This document shows, piece by piece, positions 44,101-52,883 of a DNA stretch of 64,000 bases. Source of the stretch: a virus. The DNA is taken from the IMG/VR virus record IMGVR_UViG_3300046007_009543, positions 30,717-94,716 of that record. One strand, 5' to 3'. The first letter of the stretch is position 1, and each line of letters begins with the position of its first letter. Under the pieces are notes generated by a model. The model was not told where the DNA came from. It did no database searches and was given only the letters and a program-made list of their open reading frames with translations. Position numbers and translations under genes: made by a program.

Positions 44101-46282
44101 TTCCAGCATATAAAGTAAATCCATTACTTCCACTATTGATTAAAACTGACCACCATTCTTCATTATAAAATGGTAAATAAATACTAGCAGATACTGAAGC
44201 AGATGATGTATTAGGTATAAATTCTAATAAAGCATATTGATAATAAGGATTTAAGGGACCACCACTATAAGAAGCAGTAATATAACCTGAGCCTGTGTAT
44301 CTTAATCTTAATGTAACTCCATTGTCTGTTGACCATAAGTTTTGTAAAGCTATACTAGCTGTATTTTGTGGTAAAGTATTAGTTTTAAATCTAAATTCTA
44401 CTGCTTGAGGTCTATCATTTAAAGAACCCCATGATGAATTTAAAACAAAAGATGATGATATAAAAGCAGAGCCACTAGTATAAAAAGCATAATTATATTC
44501 ATTTTGTCCGTAATCCCATGTATTTGGATTTTTATCTTTACCTCCAAATTCATTTATTCTTAAAATAGTATCTGGGACTCCAAAAGTAGTAATTAAATCT
44601 TTTAAACCTTGAGTACTACCTTTTTTCTTTAATAATAAAGGTAAATTATGGTATATTCGTTTATATTGTTCTTTATTTATATCACTAGTGGGTGTCAATG
44701 AAGATGTAGAAGAAGCAGTTATATACGTTGTTATATAATCTAAAAACGAACCTGATGGTACAGGATATTGTGTTGTTGTATATGGTAAATTATATAAACT
44801 TCCTGATGGTGTAAAACCTATTAATGCAGAATATAAATCGTTTGATGAAAAATTATTTTGGTATATTTTTATACCCATATCTCTTAGTATATCTGCTACT
44901 AAGTCTTTAGATACACCATAATTTAATCTATTATCAGCATTATATTTGTTAGTAATATCTTGTAAATATACAAATGTATTATCAAAACTTTGACCAATCA
45001 TTTCAATAAATAAATTAAATTGAAAATTACTAGGGTCATCAGTAATATATGAAGGAATAGCTAAAGTTAAAGCATTATTATTTTCTAAATCATAGTTTTC
45101 AGCTACTAAAGATTGACTTATTAACCAATTTTGACCATTTAATGAAGTAGTTAAAACATTTACATATGGTGGAGTATCATTACTTTTAGGCCAACAAGTT
45201 GAACCTGATTCGTAATATAAAAAATATTCATATCCATCAAATCCTGTAATAATTTCATCAATTTTATTTTGATATACTATATTACTTGATGAAACATAAT
45301 AATTTGTTGGTGTTCCACTAGACAAACTAGCACTATAATTATATTGTTCTATTAATGATAATTTATAGTAAAAATTTTCTAAACGAGTTTGTGCTGAAGA
45401 GAAATGTATAAAATTTGAATAATCGGAATAATCTATATTGATTTCTATTCCTGTTTCAGCTAATAAACTATTTAGTTGATATTGAGAGCTACCTGATCCT
45501 TGTGATGTTGATGTATTATTAAGATTAGCTAAATTAATATAATTAGTAGAATTATTTATTTGATCCTTAATATTAATGTTAGTATTAGGACCTTTTAAAT
45601 AAATAAACTCATCTTCTATATCAAATGTATTTATAATACTAATATTATAAGCAACAGAATCAGATGCTTTAACTACAACCCATAATTCATCTTTGATTGA
45701 AAATTGAGAAGGTAAAGCATCATATAATTTTATTAATACTGTTGGATTAGTTTCAATAGAATTATCTAGTAATACGTTATTAGCTATTATTAATTGATTG
45801 TTACCAAAATCTAAATAAAAATCATAATAACTACCTACTGTTGTACTAATTTCATTAGATAATTCATTAGCAGAAGAAACCACAACTTCGTTTGGAATAG
45901 CAGTTGTATCTAATCTAATTTCTGTTCTATCGGAACTTATTTCTGATATAAAGTAACGATTAAGTGAATTTGAACCTAGTCTTGGGGTTAAAAAATTATA
46001 TAAAGTATTATAATTTCCTTCTGTAAAACCAGCATTTTTTAAATTTTCTTCTGGTGTTAAAGTTATTATATTATTATTTATATAATAACTAGAATAACCA
46101 TCTACATTTTCGAATAATATATTTGAATTTAAATCATAGATAAAATATTCTATAATATCCGTAGAAGAATTAAAAATACGATCTATTGTTGTTGAATTTA
46201 TAAGAGCACTATCTTCTGGAGAATAGGTTTGTAGTTCAAATGTTGTTGGGTTTATATTTTGTATATTAACTATTTCAGCCAT
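41150..46282 (-). CDS. Giant tail/baseplate structural protein with LamG-like domain
   Basis: A 1710-residue protein, the largest in the window. Residues about 540-580 (YHNLPLLLKKKGSTQGLKDL, then ITTFGVPDTILRINEFGGKD) are a conserved segment I recall in large baseplate-linked proteins of Bacteroidota phages. Residues about 620-780 show a concanavalin/LamG-like pattern (VEFRFKT, LWSTDNGVTLRLRYTGSGY, WWSVLINSGSNGFTLYAG), suggesting carbohydrate binding. The remainder is Ser/Thr/Asn/Ile-rich beta structure, ending in YKDGGFLIPENFNPNFDPYD. It sits between baseplate wedge genes and fibres, so it may link the baseplate to fibres or bind host glycans. Confidence 0.75.
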   Translation of the reverse strand: MAEIVNIQNINPTTFELQTYSPEDSALINSTTIDRIFNSSTDIIEYFIYDLNSNILFENVDGYSSYYINNNIITLTPEENLKNAGFTEGNYNTLYNFLTPRLGSNSLNRYFISEISSDRTEIRLDTTAIPNEVVVSSANELSNEISTTVGSYYDFYLDFGNNQLIIANNVLLDNSIETNPTVLIKLYDALPSQFSIKDELWVVVKASDSVAYNISIINTFDIEDEFIYLKGPNTNINIKDQINNSTNYINLANLNNTSTSQGSGSSQYQLNSLLAETGIEINIDYSDYSNFIHFSSAQTRLENFYYKLSLIEQYNYSASLSSGTPTNYYVSSSNIVYQNKIDEIITGFDGYEYFLYYESGSTCWPKSNDTPPYVNVLTTSLNGQNWLISQSLVAENYDLENNNALTLAIPSYITDDPSNFQFNLFIEMIGQSFDNTFVYLQDITNKYNADNRLNYGVSKDLVADILRDMGIKIYQNNFSSNDLYSALIGFTPSGSLYNLPYTTTQYPVPSGSFLDYITTYITASSTSSLTPTSDINKEQYKRIYHNLPLLLKKKGSTQGLKDLITTFGVPDTILRINEFGGKDKNPNTWDYGQNEYNYAFYTSGSAFISSSFVLNSSWGSLNDRPQAVEFRFKTNTLPQNTASIALQNLWSTDNGVTLRLRYTGSGYITASYSGGPLNPYYQYALLEFIPNTSSASVSASIYLPFYNEEWWSVLINSGSNGFTLYAGNKNNESPNSINFKESSSVTGSNVWNSSLISTFGSSSLKIFTGSFQEIRYYTQPLLEDYFNDYIMNPSSIESSEYLAFRASLGGELYTSSISIHPKITGSWISTSSFTSNSDFYISLEGKYIPNTEIHYYDQVPAGIQNAISQKIQQQNIVLPYSNNKNNTPNPKVLSPFISVQQSSPISQSYTRDVDYVEVGFSPQNEINEDINNQLGYFNIGEFIGDPRQQTSPSLSYPDLDGLRDSYFKKYLTDYQEWDYIRLIQFFDNSLFKTVADWIPARASLASGIIIKQHLLERNKYPVPQAEISTSIANVASGSTNIPFYQENILFTGSIPVGTITGSNGGTLPDLNGQTSSVILPGNYNTTVTQIWGGSNSGPLGIVPFTDSYQTEFFDGELSGSVITVTTQSLNPDNILLNNQSFYPTIGDYQNLNVSVTNNTVISSSFPAFFPFNILNRYIDYYNISTYEYSPKYNTVADFNIYITGSFYFGDSADILYIYAFENTNGNYKYLSSDFEITNQVGNVNINTNVNINNISLKSGSIYVVGYNFYNTGIDDSTGSLNSATNWTVNVVNPQTIGYPNDPNIYQQSTFPGNLELYPEYNAVLNNVYSNRLSEKYFDVDYSQQGVLPVNQQVILSQSATYAQIQDSNYTLASNINPRYVGSKNTSAKYNTYTIGDSSYGKTAAIDNYVNYFAYWDFRGTSSPHYPGGGNIHLTYLVDTEGNAIPLTGNNKWLETVSNIFVKNQTAYILPVVYSPGEPNIPVTIVEGGAIYETIVVKSGSGTISDAGFTVNADVINNFPSVFFISGSSITSSLLLNNPVSPNPNFLDFFIPGTNFNNVTSYTTRGTPGLFKIFNKSNNGLGEGVIPVENTLFPIQYGDFIRFGTSNSPDPIQSGSLDYKWNNGFLYQILDTNTSDILSGISSSLQIVPSAHSYPQLTSNQSFRIMRRVPNETFVLVNIIPSYKDGGFLIPENFNPNFDPYDLARKAGLIQ

Positions 46283-46287
46283 TTATT

Positions 46288-46626
46288 TTATTGTGTTATA
46301 TTTCCTAATATACTTTGTTGTAATTCAAGATTTTCTTGTCTTAATTGATTTGTTTCTTCTAATAATGCTTGAATTAAATCATCATTTAAATTTGTTGAAC
46401 CAACATATTCACTACTCGTTTTAATAAGATATTCATGAGAATTTGTATCTCCAAATTTAGGTATTGAAAAAAATAATGTTTGATAATTTTGAAAAAATTC
46501 AGCTACAGAAATGGTTGGTAAAGAACCTGTTGGTTGTGGTTGTACCAATTGAGTAAAAGAAGTATCTATTACTCTTTTATATTGATTTTTATCAAATATT
46601 GTTTTATTTGGTGTAATATTTTCCAT
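46288..46626 (-). CDS. Small tail protein with coiled-coil end
   Basis: A 112-residue protein starting MENITPNKTIFDKNQYKRVI, a start I recall from marine T4-like phages. The C-terminal 30 residues (LLEETNQLRQENLELQQSI) form a coiled coil. It is coupled to the 397-residue gene by a one-base overlap. Baseplate or tail role is inferred from position. Confidence 0.65.
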   Translation of the reverse strand: MENITPNKTIFDKNQYKRVIDTSFTQLVQPQPTGSLPTISVAEFFQNYQTLFFSIPKFGDTNSHEYLIKTSSEYVGSTNLNDDLIQALLEETNQLRQENLELQQSILGNITQ

Positions 46627-47819
46627 TATCCATTAACAATTTTAAATGAGTATTGATTATCGAAAACAATTGTTGTTCCGTCAATTATTGTTTTTATTAT
46701 AATAGTATAATATCTTTCTGGTTCTAATCCATTCATGTATACTTCAAAGTAACTTGACGTAGAATCCGCGCTTATCTGTGTATATAAATCATCAAAATCT
46801 ATAACATATTCATTCGTGTATACATCTTTAATAGCATAATATGACGTAGTAGGTAAATAAAAATTATTAGTATAAACTGATGATGTTTGCCATACTTGAA
46901 TTGGAAATTCTGGTCTAGCATTTACTCTAAATTTATTTATACTATTTGGAAAAAATGTGCCTGGGTTATTAGCTACTGTAATAGTAGCTGGTAAGGTATT
47001 TAATATTGTTTGTGTAGAAGATCCTGTATTAAAAGTATAATCTCTCCAGCTAAATTGTAATTGCGGAGGATAAATAGTATTAGTATCTACTGAATAATAT
47101 TTTAATTCTGGTTGGTAATTAATATTATCTATAAATTCAGGTTCTTGTTTTATTATAAATCCATCAAATGTATTATTAGGTATAGCTCCTGTATACCATG
47201 CTCTAATCATATTAGATACATTAAAATTAGTATCTTTAGTAGATTTATAATTAAATGATTGAGAAGCTGTTATAGGATATATATTAGAATTTAATCTAGA
47301 AGGTATTACAGATCCAGTATACCATGTTCCTCCACCAGCTGGTGCATAATTTGTATTATAAGATCCTGTTGAACAAGTATTATAGTTTGATGTTGCCCAA
47401 GTGTTAGAACCTGAATATCCTTGCCATATCCAACTTGTTCCATCTGTGGTTTGAGGATCATCCAAATATTGTCCTGTTCCCATACTCCAAGCCCCAGATA
47501 CAGGATAACATTCTAAAGTAGTACCTGTTGGTAATATTTCTAATCCAGTTGCTGTTGCTATAAAACAGTTTAATGTTGCTTTCCAACTAGATGTACTTAA
47601 TAATTGTGCTGAGCTACTTATGCCTATTTTATTTTCTAATACATCTTCAATTTCTGTTTCATCAAATGAAATTAAAAATCTACTTGTTTGAGGATTTGGG
47701 GTAGAATAAGCAAATGTTGTAAGAGTAGCTTCCATAATAGGATCTAATCCTGTATTCATTGTTGGAAATAATGAATATAACGTTGCGTCTTTAGTCGGAA
47801 ATAATTTATATACTGCCAT
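46626..47819 (-). CDS. Baseplate-associated structural protein
   Basis: A 397-residue Trp/Tyr/Thr/Asn-rich beta protein beginning MAVYKLFPTKDATLYSLFPT, a TolA-like DNRLRE-type start ('KDATLYS') often seen in carbohydrate-binding modules. The middle has SGAWSMGTGQYLDDPQTTDG, typical of secreted lectin-like domains. It lies six bases after gp6. Probably an external baseplate component. Confidence 0.65.
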   Translation of the reverse strand: MAVYKLFPTKDATLYSLFPTMNTGLDPIMEATLTTFAYSTPNPQTSRFLISFDETEIEDVLENKIGISSSAQLLSTSSWKATLNCFIATATGLEILPTGTTLECYPVSGAWSMGTGQYLDDPQTTDGTSWIWQGYSGSNTWATSNYNTCSTGSYNTNYAPAGGGTWYTGSVIPSRLNSNIYPITASQSFNYKSTKDTNFNVSNMIRAWYTGAIPNNTFDGFIIKQEPEFIDNINYQPELKYYSVDTNTIYPPQLQFSWRDYTFNTGSSTQTILNTLPATITVANNPGTFFPNSINKFRVNARPEFPIQVWQTSSVYTNNFYLPTTSYYAIKDVYTNEYVIDFDDLYTQISADSTSSYFEVYMNGLEPERYYTIIIKTIIDGTTIVFDNQYSFKIVNG

Positions 47820-47825
47820 TTTTTA

Positions 47826-49685
47826 TTATAAGTTTACTACTCTTCCTTGAATATCTTGTGTTGGATATTTTACCTCAAAAATTGAAGGATCTAATGATGG
47901 ATAAACAACATTACTAATTGTTGCTCCTGCTATATCATAAGCATAAGGTGAATATCCTAAATTTTCTCCAACTAAATTTGTTATTTCTACGTTTTTAACT
48001 GTTTGAACTCCTTCAATTCTATCTAATAAAATATAAATATCTCTTAATAAAATTGGTTGATTTATTTGCCATTTATCTATTAGAAAATAATCTTGTAAAG
48101 CAGTAATACAATTTGATAAAATTTGATTACTATTATAATTAGGTAATATAATAATATCAAAATTCAATCCAATATTAATAATAAAACCATCTTTAATATT
48201 TACAGCATCATTTACCATTTTATATTGTGATAAATAATTTACAACATTTTGTTTTATTGATGGTGAAGCTATAGTTAATCTATTATTTACATCGTATGAT
48301 AAAACGTATAGATCTAATATTGAATTAGATTCACCAGAAGATATGGATTGTGCTTTTGTAGGTTCAATATACGCTTTAGATACAACACCATATTTAGCAG
48401 GTAAAGATAATGTTCTAACTAAATAATCATCTTGAGTTACGTTACGTAATTGAGATGAAAAATTTGAGGATGCATTTTGTCTAATTTCTTCTATTGTATC
48501 TCCATCTCCACCACCACTTGCTGCTGTTGGATTTGTAATAGCTAATGAATTAAATATAGTATCTGATGTTACTGAATTTAAATTTGATTTTAAAAATGTA
48601 GTATTTGCAATTAAATTAGTTAAGCTATTAGCAGGTACATTTGCTGTAACTCCTCCACCGGTTAAATATCTTACTGTTAAAGTAGTATTAGAAGGAGCAA
48701 TACCATATGTTTTAGTAAACATAAAGTTTGTAGGTGAATATGCTGCTGTTAATTTTGATTTTTCAAAAGGTAAACCAATACCTACGTTATTTGGATTAGG
48801 TATAATTTCTTCATCAGTATCATTAGCTGTTCCTGCTCCAAATTGTAATTGTAAAGTTTGAGAATCTAAAAATCTTGATGTAAATCTTCTTTGAACTTGT
48901 CTTAATTTTAAAATATAAGGAGTATCTCCACTATACTGTGATAAGTTAGGATTATTTATATTTGTATTTTTAATAGAATCATATACAGTATCTTGAGCTA
49001 AATAATCTACTTCATACCATTTATTTCCATCAGTATCAATTACATCTAAAATTCCTACAATTCGTGGTGTATTAATAGTTACAGTTGAAAATTGTACTGG
49101 AGAACCAAAACTAAAAGTAGTAGTACTAATAGTTGAAGATATTGCTTTTCTTGTTTTCTTTAGTAAAAAATAAGTTGGGTTACCTCCTGAAGTAGAAAAT
49201 ACAGTTACTTCTGTAGGATCACCTGAACTTGATACTGAAAAATCAATCGGATCTTCTATTAAGAATGATGTATTTTGAATATTGGGTGATGCTGCTCTAG
49301 CATTTTGGTTAATAAATAAAGCATAATCAAAATCAGGAATATATGTTGAACCAGATAATTTAGCAGGTACTTGTTGATAAAAATCAATTTCAGTTGTTGC
49401 AACTTGAGTTACATTTGGTTTATAACCAAACATATAAGCTAATTCATACAAATTATTTGTTTGACGAGCATATTGTAAATAAGTTTCTTGTAATTGATTA
49501 TCAAGATAAAATGATAAAACATCTCCAACATACGCTGCCATTTCCATAAACATCATTCCAGGTGATGCTTCTGTAAAGTCATTATAGGTTGTTGGAAAAT
49601 AAGTTCTAGCATAGTCAATTAAGTTTGCTCTTAATTCACTAAAATCTTTATTTATATATTGTATATTTCTTTTTTTAGTAGCCAT
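47826..49685 (-). CDS. 6: Baseplate wedge protein, T4 gp6/baseplate J-like
   Basis: A 619-residue protein with the gp6 N-terminus: INKDFSELRANLIDYARTYF near 10-29, then FTEASPGMMFMEMAAYVGDVLSFYLDNQ in two halves near 37-64. The middle has EEIRQNASSNFSSQLRNVTQDDYLVR near 400-425, typical of baseplate J. In T4, gp6 dimers form the inner ring of the baseplate. Immediately upstream is the gp25-like gene with overlapping start and stop (49685). Confidence 0.9.
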   Translation of the reverse strand: MATKKRNIQYINKDFSELRANLIDYARTYFPTTYNDFTEASPGMMFMEMAAYVGDVLSFYLDNQLQETYLQYARQTNNLYELAYMFGYKPNVTQVATTEIDFYQQVPAKLSGSTYIPDFDYALFINQNARAASPNIQNTSFLIEDPIDFSVSSSGDPTEVTVFSTSGGNPTYFLLKKTRKAISSTISTTTFSFGSPVQFSTVTINTPRIVGILDVIDTDGNKWYEVDYLAQDTVYDSIKNTNINNPNLSQYSGDTPYILKLRQVQRRFTSRFLDSQTLQLQFGAGTANDTDEEIIPNPNNVGIGLPFEKSKLTAAYSPTNFMFTKTYGIAPSNTTLTVRYLTGGGVTANVPANSLTNLIANTTFLKSNLNSVTSDTIFNSLAITNPTAASGGGDGDTIEEIRQNASSNFSSQLRNVTQDDYLVRTLSLPAKYGVVSKAYIEPTKAQSISSGESNSILDLYVLSYDVNNRLTIASPSIKQNVVNYLSQYKMVNDAVNIKDGFIINIGLNFDIIILPNYNSNQILSNCITALQDYFLIDKWQINQPILLRDIYILLDRIEGVQTVKNVEITNLVGENLGYSPYAYDIAGATISNVVYPSLDPSIFEVKYPTQDIQGRVVNL

Positions 49686-50092
49686 TATGTAAATGCTAAT
49701 TGTATTGTATCTGTTAAACCTGTATCTTTAATATTATATTTTAAAGTTACTGATATTTGATTTATATCTGGGAACGAATCTATTTCTAGACTCCCTATAA
49801 TAACATTTGGAAAAAATAATCCAATTTGATTTTGAATATCTTCTTTTAAATAATTTACATTACCTTCATCTATTTGTTGAAATATAAATGCTCTTAAATT
49901 TCCACCAAAAGTTGGATTTAAATATCTTTCATCTTTATTTGTTAAAAAATAGTTAATTAAATTATTTTTGATAGCATCTTTTGTAGTATAAGTAATAGGA
50001 AAAACAGCCGGAGCATTAAAAGGTAAACCAATTCCTACACCCGTTCCAGGGCGTGTATCTATAGGAAATATTTTTTTCGCTCCAAAAGCCAT
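49685..50092 (-). CDS. 25: Baseplate wedge protein, T4 gp25-like
   Basis: A 135-residue protein of the GPW/gp25 family. TTKDAIKNNLINYFLTNKDE then RYLNPTFGGNLRAFIFQQID near 36-75 and the C-terminal strand region match gp25, which joins wedge and sheath initiation. It overlaps gp6 by one base downstream and the 114-residue gene upstream, preserving the T4-like gp25-gp6 order. Confidence 0.9.
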   Translation of the reverse strand: MAFGAKKIFPIDTRPGTGVGIGLPFNAPAVFPITYTTKDAIKNNLINYFLTNKDERYLNPTFGGNLRAFIFQQIDEGNVNYLKEDIQNQIGLFFPNVIIGSLEIDSFPDINQISVTLKYNIKDTGLTDTIQLAFT

Positions 50093-50436
50093 TATTTATT
50101 CATTAAACCCATTATCATATCTAATCCTACTTCGCCTTCAGGTAAAGCTCCATTAACTGGGTCTACTGGACCTGTTGAGTTAAAAGGAATATTATTAGTA
50201 TTAGCTACTCCTCCATTTTGCATTTCACCTAAAATCCCTCCAAACATTGCATGTCTTTCTGCAGGTGTTAATTTTTTAGGATTGTTTATTTGTGGTTGAG
50301 CATATGTATTTTTAACTTGTTCGGTAACAATTGTTTTAGGGGTACGAATAGCCTCTAAAAGAATTTCTTTTAATTCTTCTTGAATAGCTTCTTTTACTGA
50401 TTCTTTGATGATGTTTTTAAAATCTGACGGTTTCAT
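50092..50436 (-). CDS. Small helical protein with candidate capsid-targeting N-terminus
   Basis: A 114-residue protein. Residues 1-30 (MKPSDFKNIIKESVKEAIQE then ELKEILLEAI) form a long amphipathic helix with I-Q-E and L-L-E. The C-terminal part is Asn/Gly/Pro-rich with GLDMIMGLMNK at the end. Unlike the other proteins with this start it lies among baseplate genes, next to gp25. A late motif lies three bases upstream. Confidence 0.65.
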   Translation of the reverse strand: MKPSDFKNIIKESVKEAIQEELKEILLEAIRTPKTIVTEQVKNTYAQPQINNPKKLTPAERHAMFGGILGEMQNGGVANTNNIPFNSTGPVDPVNGALPEGEVGLDMIMGLMNK

Positions 50437-50439
50437 TGT

Positions 50440-50448
50440 TTATAAATA
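50440..50448 (-). promoter_or_regulatory. Late-type promoter motif TATTTATAA
   Basis: Three bases upstream of the 114-residue gene that opens the gp25-gp6 transcript. Confidence 0.6.
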
Positions 50449-50453
50449 TTAAA

Positions 50454-51308
50454 TTAATAGGCTTTTAAATTATCTCTATCAATTATTAATTTTAATTCAT
50501 TGATGAGAATTTGTGAGTTTGTTGTAAATGATAATTCAGTTTCAATTAATGGGATTCCTTGTACATTTTTACCAACTGCTTTTCTACGAATTATTGTATC
50601 GTTAAATGGTACTTCTTGAATTTCAATAATAAAACCTTTATAAGTAATATCATTTATTGTTTGTGTTGATCTTAATTGAGCTTCTGTTATATTTACTAGG
50701 TTTTGAGATATTGGGGAAATAGTTGAATTGGGTGAGCATTTTTTTAATATTACATCTATAAGACCTAATGCTGTAACAGCGTTAGATATAAATCGTGATG
50801 TTAAAGATATAGGAACTGCTGTTCTATCAATTATTAGTTTTATCTTATTTAATTTTGAATTTCCTAAAATATCAAATGTTAAATTATTTGATACTTCATT
50901 GGCTTGTAATACTAAACTTGCAAAAGGACCTGGAACTGGACTTGCGGCTGTTGCCGCTATTGCTGCTGGTTTGAGTCCTTTTAATGTTCTTGCTGTGGAT
51001 ATTAAAGTATCTAATATAGTTGATGTTATTCCTATAGTACCAGTAGTTAAATCTAAATATTTATTAATTTGATTTAAGGTATTTACTATATTATTTCTTT
51101 GAGTTATAAACTCGTTTAATTGAGCTTCAGGTAAACATAAACCATCAGGTGTTGTTAAATTAGATAAAAGTAAATCTAATTGAGGTTGAACAATGTCATT
51201 TATTTGTATTCCTTTTTCTAAAATAAGTTGCCCTAATTTTTCTGAGCCTGTTGATTTTAGACTATCAGGTAATGAATTTTCGAATAATTGTAAATCTATA
51301 GTAGCCAT
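50454..51308 (-). CDS. Baseplate-region protein of unknown function
   Basis: A 284-residue protein. The N-terminal two-thirds are helical and Leu/Ile/Ala-rich with a hydrophobic Gly/Ala/Pro stretch (AAIAATAASPVPGPFASL near 133-150). The C-terminal third is beta (YKGFIIEIQEVPFNDTII, then ETELSFTTNSQILINEL). It overlaps the next gene by one base. Probably a baseplate hub or wedge component by context. Confidence 0.6.
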   Translation of the reverse strand: MATIDLQLFENSLPDSLKSTGSEKLGQLILEKGIQINDIVQPQLDLLLSNLTTPDGLCLPEAQLNEFITQRNNIVNTLNQINKYLDLTTGTIGITSTILDTLISTARTLKGLKPAAIAATAASPVPGPFASLVLQANEVSNNLTFDILGNSKLNKIKLIIDRTAVPISLTSRFISNAVTALGLIDVILKKCSPNSTISPISQNLVNITEAQLRSTQTINDITYKGFIIEIQEVPFNDTIIRRKAVGKNVQGIPLIETELSFTTNSQILINELKLIIDRDNLKAY

Positions 51309-52516
51309 TATATTAATTTATTTACATTAGATTTTGTTTTTTCTAAATCAGCAGATATTTTAGGTAATTCAGATAATACTAACTGTGCGGCTGATGCTGC
51401 TTGAGGAACCGATTGTAATGCAGTTGATAATAACTGTATTTGAATTAATAACTTTTGTAATTCAGCTATTAATAAATCTCCTTTAATCATTGATTCAGTA
51501 GCATCTTTAGATCCTAAATAAACATTTGAACTTTGAACTATAAACTGAGAAGTATCAATATTAACTCCTGAATTAGAGCTTAGACTAATACTTTTTGCTG
51601 AACTTAGTAAAATATGATCTTCCGAAGAATCAAAAACTAATCTACCTGAACTTATCATTACTTGTTTGCCTGAGTATTTGTTTGGTGAGGTTGGTGCTGT
51701 TTTATAGCTAGTATAATTAGTACTAGCTGCTTCTAAAGGAATATTTTGTGTACTTGTTAAATAAATAGAAGATTCATTATTATTAATATCTTCTTCTATT
51801 GGTAACCAACCTTCTTCGGTTTGTTTACCTTGTCCATTTCTTAATATTAAAATAGGATCTCCTGAAGTACTTGGACGTTTAGACCAATTATTTAAAGGAC
51901 TATCAATTGGTGGTTTTGTAGTAACAGTTGATCCTAATCTTATACTATTCCCCCATCTTCCTTCATATATAACATCACCTTCAAAAGGTAATAATGGATG
52001 TATATTAGAACGTTCTTCAAAAGTGTTACCTAAATTTACTTTTAATGTTTGGTTAGTTATTTTGCTAGTATTTCCTAATTCTGTTTGATTATATCCTTTT
52101 TGTTGTGTTGGTGGTTTTTCATTAGAATTAGAAGGATAAGCATTGTGGTGTGGATGATTCCAAAGAGCAACAGTACTAACATAATATGAAATTGTATTTG
52201 ATGTTAGTTGTCCTATTAATGTACTTGGAAGAGATAATATATAAACAATTTCATTAATTAATGGATAATTTTTTATATTACCATATAATGGTTTTGCTGT
52301 TGGAAGAGGATTTATAATATTTGGTTTTATTACATTTTCGTATTCTATAGTACCTAAAGCATCCCACTCTCCAAGATCTTTAAATCTAGGATGAGTTTCA
52401 TCTAAAACTATACTTTTAACACGTACTACAGTTAATAATTCATTGTTAATTCCTGTATTTGGAATTTGATTATTAGTAATAATATTATTAACTTTCTTAA
52501 AACCATAGGTACTCAT
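51308..52516 (-). CDS. Baseplate protein with EGRWGNSIR motif
   Basis: A 402-residue protein. HPLLPFEGDVIYEGRWGNSI near residues 170-190 is a block I recall as conserved in T4-like marine phage baseplate proteins related to the gp5 hub region. The C-terminal 80 residues are a helix (LIAELQKLLIQIQLLSTALQ) after a beta-repeat segment (ILLSSAKSISLSSNSGVNI) resembling a beta-helix rim. It overlaps the 111-residue gene by one base. Role is inferred from position and motif. Confidence 0.65.
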   Translation of the reverse strand: MSTYGFKKVNNIITNNQIPNTGINNELLTVVRVKSIVLDETHPRFKDLGEWDALGTIEYENVIKPNIINPLPTAKPLYGNIKNYPLINEIVYILSLPSTLIGQLTSNTISYYVSTVALWNHPHHNAYPSNSNEKPPTQQKGYNQTELGNTSKITNQTLKVNLGNTFEERSNIHPLLPFEGDVIYEGRWGNSIRLGSTVTTKPPIDSPLNNWSKRPSTSGDPILILRNGQGKQTEEGWLPIEEDINNNESSIYLTSTQNIPLEAASTNYTSYKTAPTSPNKYSGKQVMISSGRLVFDSSEDHILLSSAKSISLSSNSGVNIDTSQFIVQSSNVYLGSKDATESMIKGDLLIAELQKLLIQIQLLSTALQSVPQAASAAQLVLSELPKISADLEKTKSNVNKLI

Positions 52517-52851
52517 TATTTACCTCCTTTTAATTCATTTACAGCTGAAAGTAATTGTTCTTTTTCTTCATCTGAAATTGTTAATGTCCCATCTACTGAT
52601 TGTGTTTGCATAGCACGTTGTGCTAATGCTGCCATTTTAATTAATAAATCATCATTTTTAACACTTATTTCTAAGTATTCTTTTATTAAAGGAACAATCA
52701 ATGTAGCATCTCCTATCTCAGATATTAATGGTTTTAATTCATTTATAAGAGCTACTAATTGAGTGTCTTTTTTCTTTTGATTATTATAGATTTCTTCTAA
52801 CAGATGTGAAAATTTCTTTTTACCAAAAACAATATTATCAAATTGTGACAT
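52516..52851 (-). CDS. Conserved small tail-assembly-type protein
   Basis: A 111-residue helical protein. MSQFDNIVFGKKKFSHLLEE then IYNNQKKKDTQLVALI and IGDATLIVPLIKEYLEISVK are stretches I recall as strongly conserved in T4-like marine phages. No function is known to me. It is cotranslated with the downstream 402-residue gene; a late motif lies 17 bases upstream. Confidence 0.75.
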   Translation of the reverse strand: MSQFDNIVFGKKKFSHLLEEIYNNQKKKDTQLVALINELKPLISEIGDATLIVPLIKEYLEISVKNDDLLIKMAALAQRAMQTQSVDGTLTISDEEKEQLLSAVNELKGGK

Positions 52852-52868
52852 AAATATATAATTTTTTA

Positions 52869-52877
52869 TTATAAATA
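52869..52877 (-). promoter_or_regulatory. Late-type promoter motif TATTTATAA
   Basis: Between the sigma-factor gene and the 111-residue gene, starting the baseplate transcript. Confidence 0.55.
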
Positions 52878-52883
52878 TTAATG

